DNA of 64,000 bases from Streptomyces sp. SID8374 (GTDB lineage Bacteria > Actinomycetota > Actinomycetes > Streptomycetales > Streptomycetaceae), in NCBI RefSeq assembly GCF_009865135.1, contig NZ_WWGH01000001.1, positions 4,836,001 through 4,900,000 on the forward strand, in the 5' to 3' direction. The position numbers and the translations under genes were made by a program. The notes beneath the pieces are model-generated. The model saw only the letters and a program-made list of their open reading frames with translations. It was not told the DNA's origin and did not search any database. This document shows, one piece after another, positions 63,838 to 64,000 of the stretch. Each line of letters opens with the position of its first letter. The stretch's first letter is position 1.

Positions 63838-64000
63838 TCACAGGGCGAGCCGGCGGGCCAGGTCCGAGCGGAACGCCCCCGTCGGGTCCAGCTCCGCCCG
63901 CAGCTCCCGGAACTCCCCGAGCCGCGGGTACATCGCGGCCGCTGTCTCCGGCCGCACCCGGGAGTCGGCCGCCAGGCAGACCCGGCCCCCGGCCGCCGCC
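63838..64000 (-). CDS. dprE1: C-terminal end of a DprE1-like FAD-dependent oxidoreductase (truncated by window)
   Basis: The frame is open from the window edge to a TGA at 63838-63840, giving the last 53 residues. It reads GGRVCLAADSRVRPETAAAM, a YPRLGEF helix and AFRSDLARRLAL at the end. This is the characteristic terminus of DprE1/D-arabinono-lactone-oxidase-type flavoproteins. It lies 45 nt upstream of the dprE2-like gene on the same strand, as in the mycobacterial pair. The FAD domain is outside the window. Confidence 0.75.
   Translation of the reverse strand, partial: AAAGGRVCLAADSRVRPETAAAMYPRLGEFRELRAELDPTGAFRSDLARRLAL

Noticed and set aside
1..64000. tRNA, rRNA, transposase, integrase or phage genes
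   Set aside because: Reading the intergenic regions and the translated frames showed no conserved tRNA T-loop blocks, DDE/serine recombinase motifs or phage structural genes. No covariance-model search was possible, so a missed small RNA cannot be excluded.

Overview
The window is a GC-rich (about 70% or more by eye) actinobacterial chromosome segment with the codon use, long GC-biased shadow frames and gene set of a Streptomyces. From memory, the order gabD2-like, GMC oxidase, chorismate mutase, guaA, pcrA, cobalamin-mutase small subunit, sucCD, purNH, folD, mdh, rocD, trpS and dprE-like follows the SCO4780-SCO4843 part of Streptomyces coelicolor. No search was run, so that is recollection. 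I saw no prophage, insertion sequence, tRNA, rRNA or CRISPR array. This looks like conserved core chromosome, not an island.

Layout. 1-6 kb: the tail of a secreted-domain protein, a succinic semialdehyde dehydrogenase, a GMC oxidoreductase with a ferredoxin-like cysteine cluster, and a sortase-anchored (LAxTG) surface protein. 6-9.5 kb: chorismate mutase behind a candidate Phe/Tyr leader-peptide attenuator, divergent from guaA, then a class II aldolase. 9.5-15.3 kb: membrane proteins, then a PspC-domain protein divergent from a PspC-type histidine kinase and its NarL-type regulator, with an inverted repeat between them. 15-24.8 kb: cell-wall functions (two NlpC/P60 hydrolases, one behind a ydaO-type c-di-AMP riboswitch, and an M23 peptidase with a long Tyr-rich tail) around pcrA, plus a lipase-like hydrolase.

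25-35 kb: the icmB-like subunit, a degenerate repeat tract, then a SWIM zinc-finger/DUF5691 pair facing away from an MmpS-like lipoprotein and a tightly overlapping MoxR ATPase - DUF5682 - VWA operon. 35-48.5 kb: sucCD, an XRE/sigma-like membrane-anchored regulator, a DUF6350 protein, purN-purH, a DUF2079 protein, an RDD protein, folD and a DUF3017 protein. 48.9-55 kb: a DUF2690 regulator, mdh, and a three-gene operon whose first two products share a Gly-rich GDHN motif. 55-64 kb: an AhpD-like/MocR divergent pair, an EamA exporter, a lipoprotein plus ATP-grasp pair resembling E. coli YgiB/YgiC, rocD, trpS, a 2'-5' RNA ligase-like protein and the dprE2/dprE1-like pair.

Recurrent patterns. Five genes have tandem repeats that span or start at their own stop codon. 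Several genes look leaderless, with a -10 hexamer 6-9 nt before the start codon. Most convergent gene pairs share one long perfect hairpin. Start codons were chosen by Shine-Dalgarno position and often lie downstream of the longest open frame. Domain assignments were read by eye from the protein sequences.
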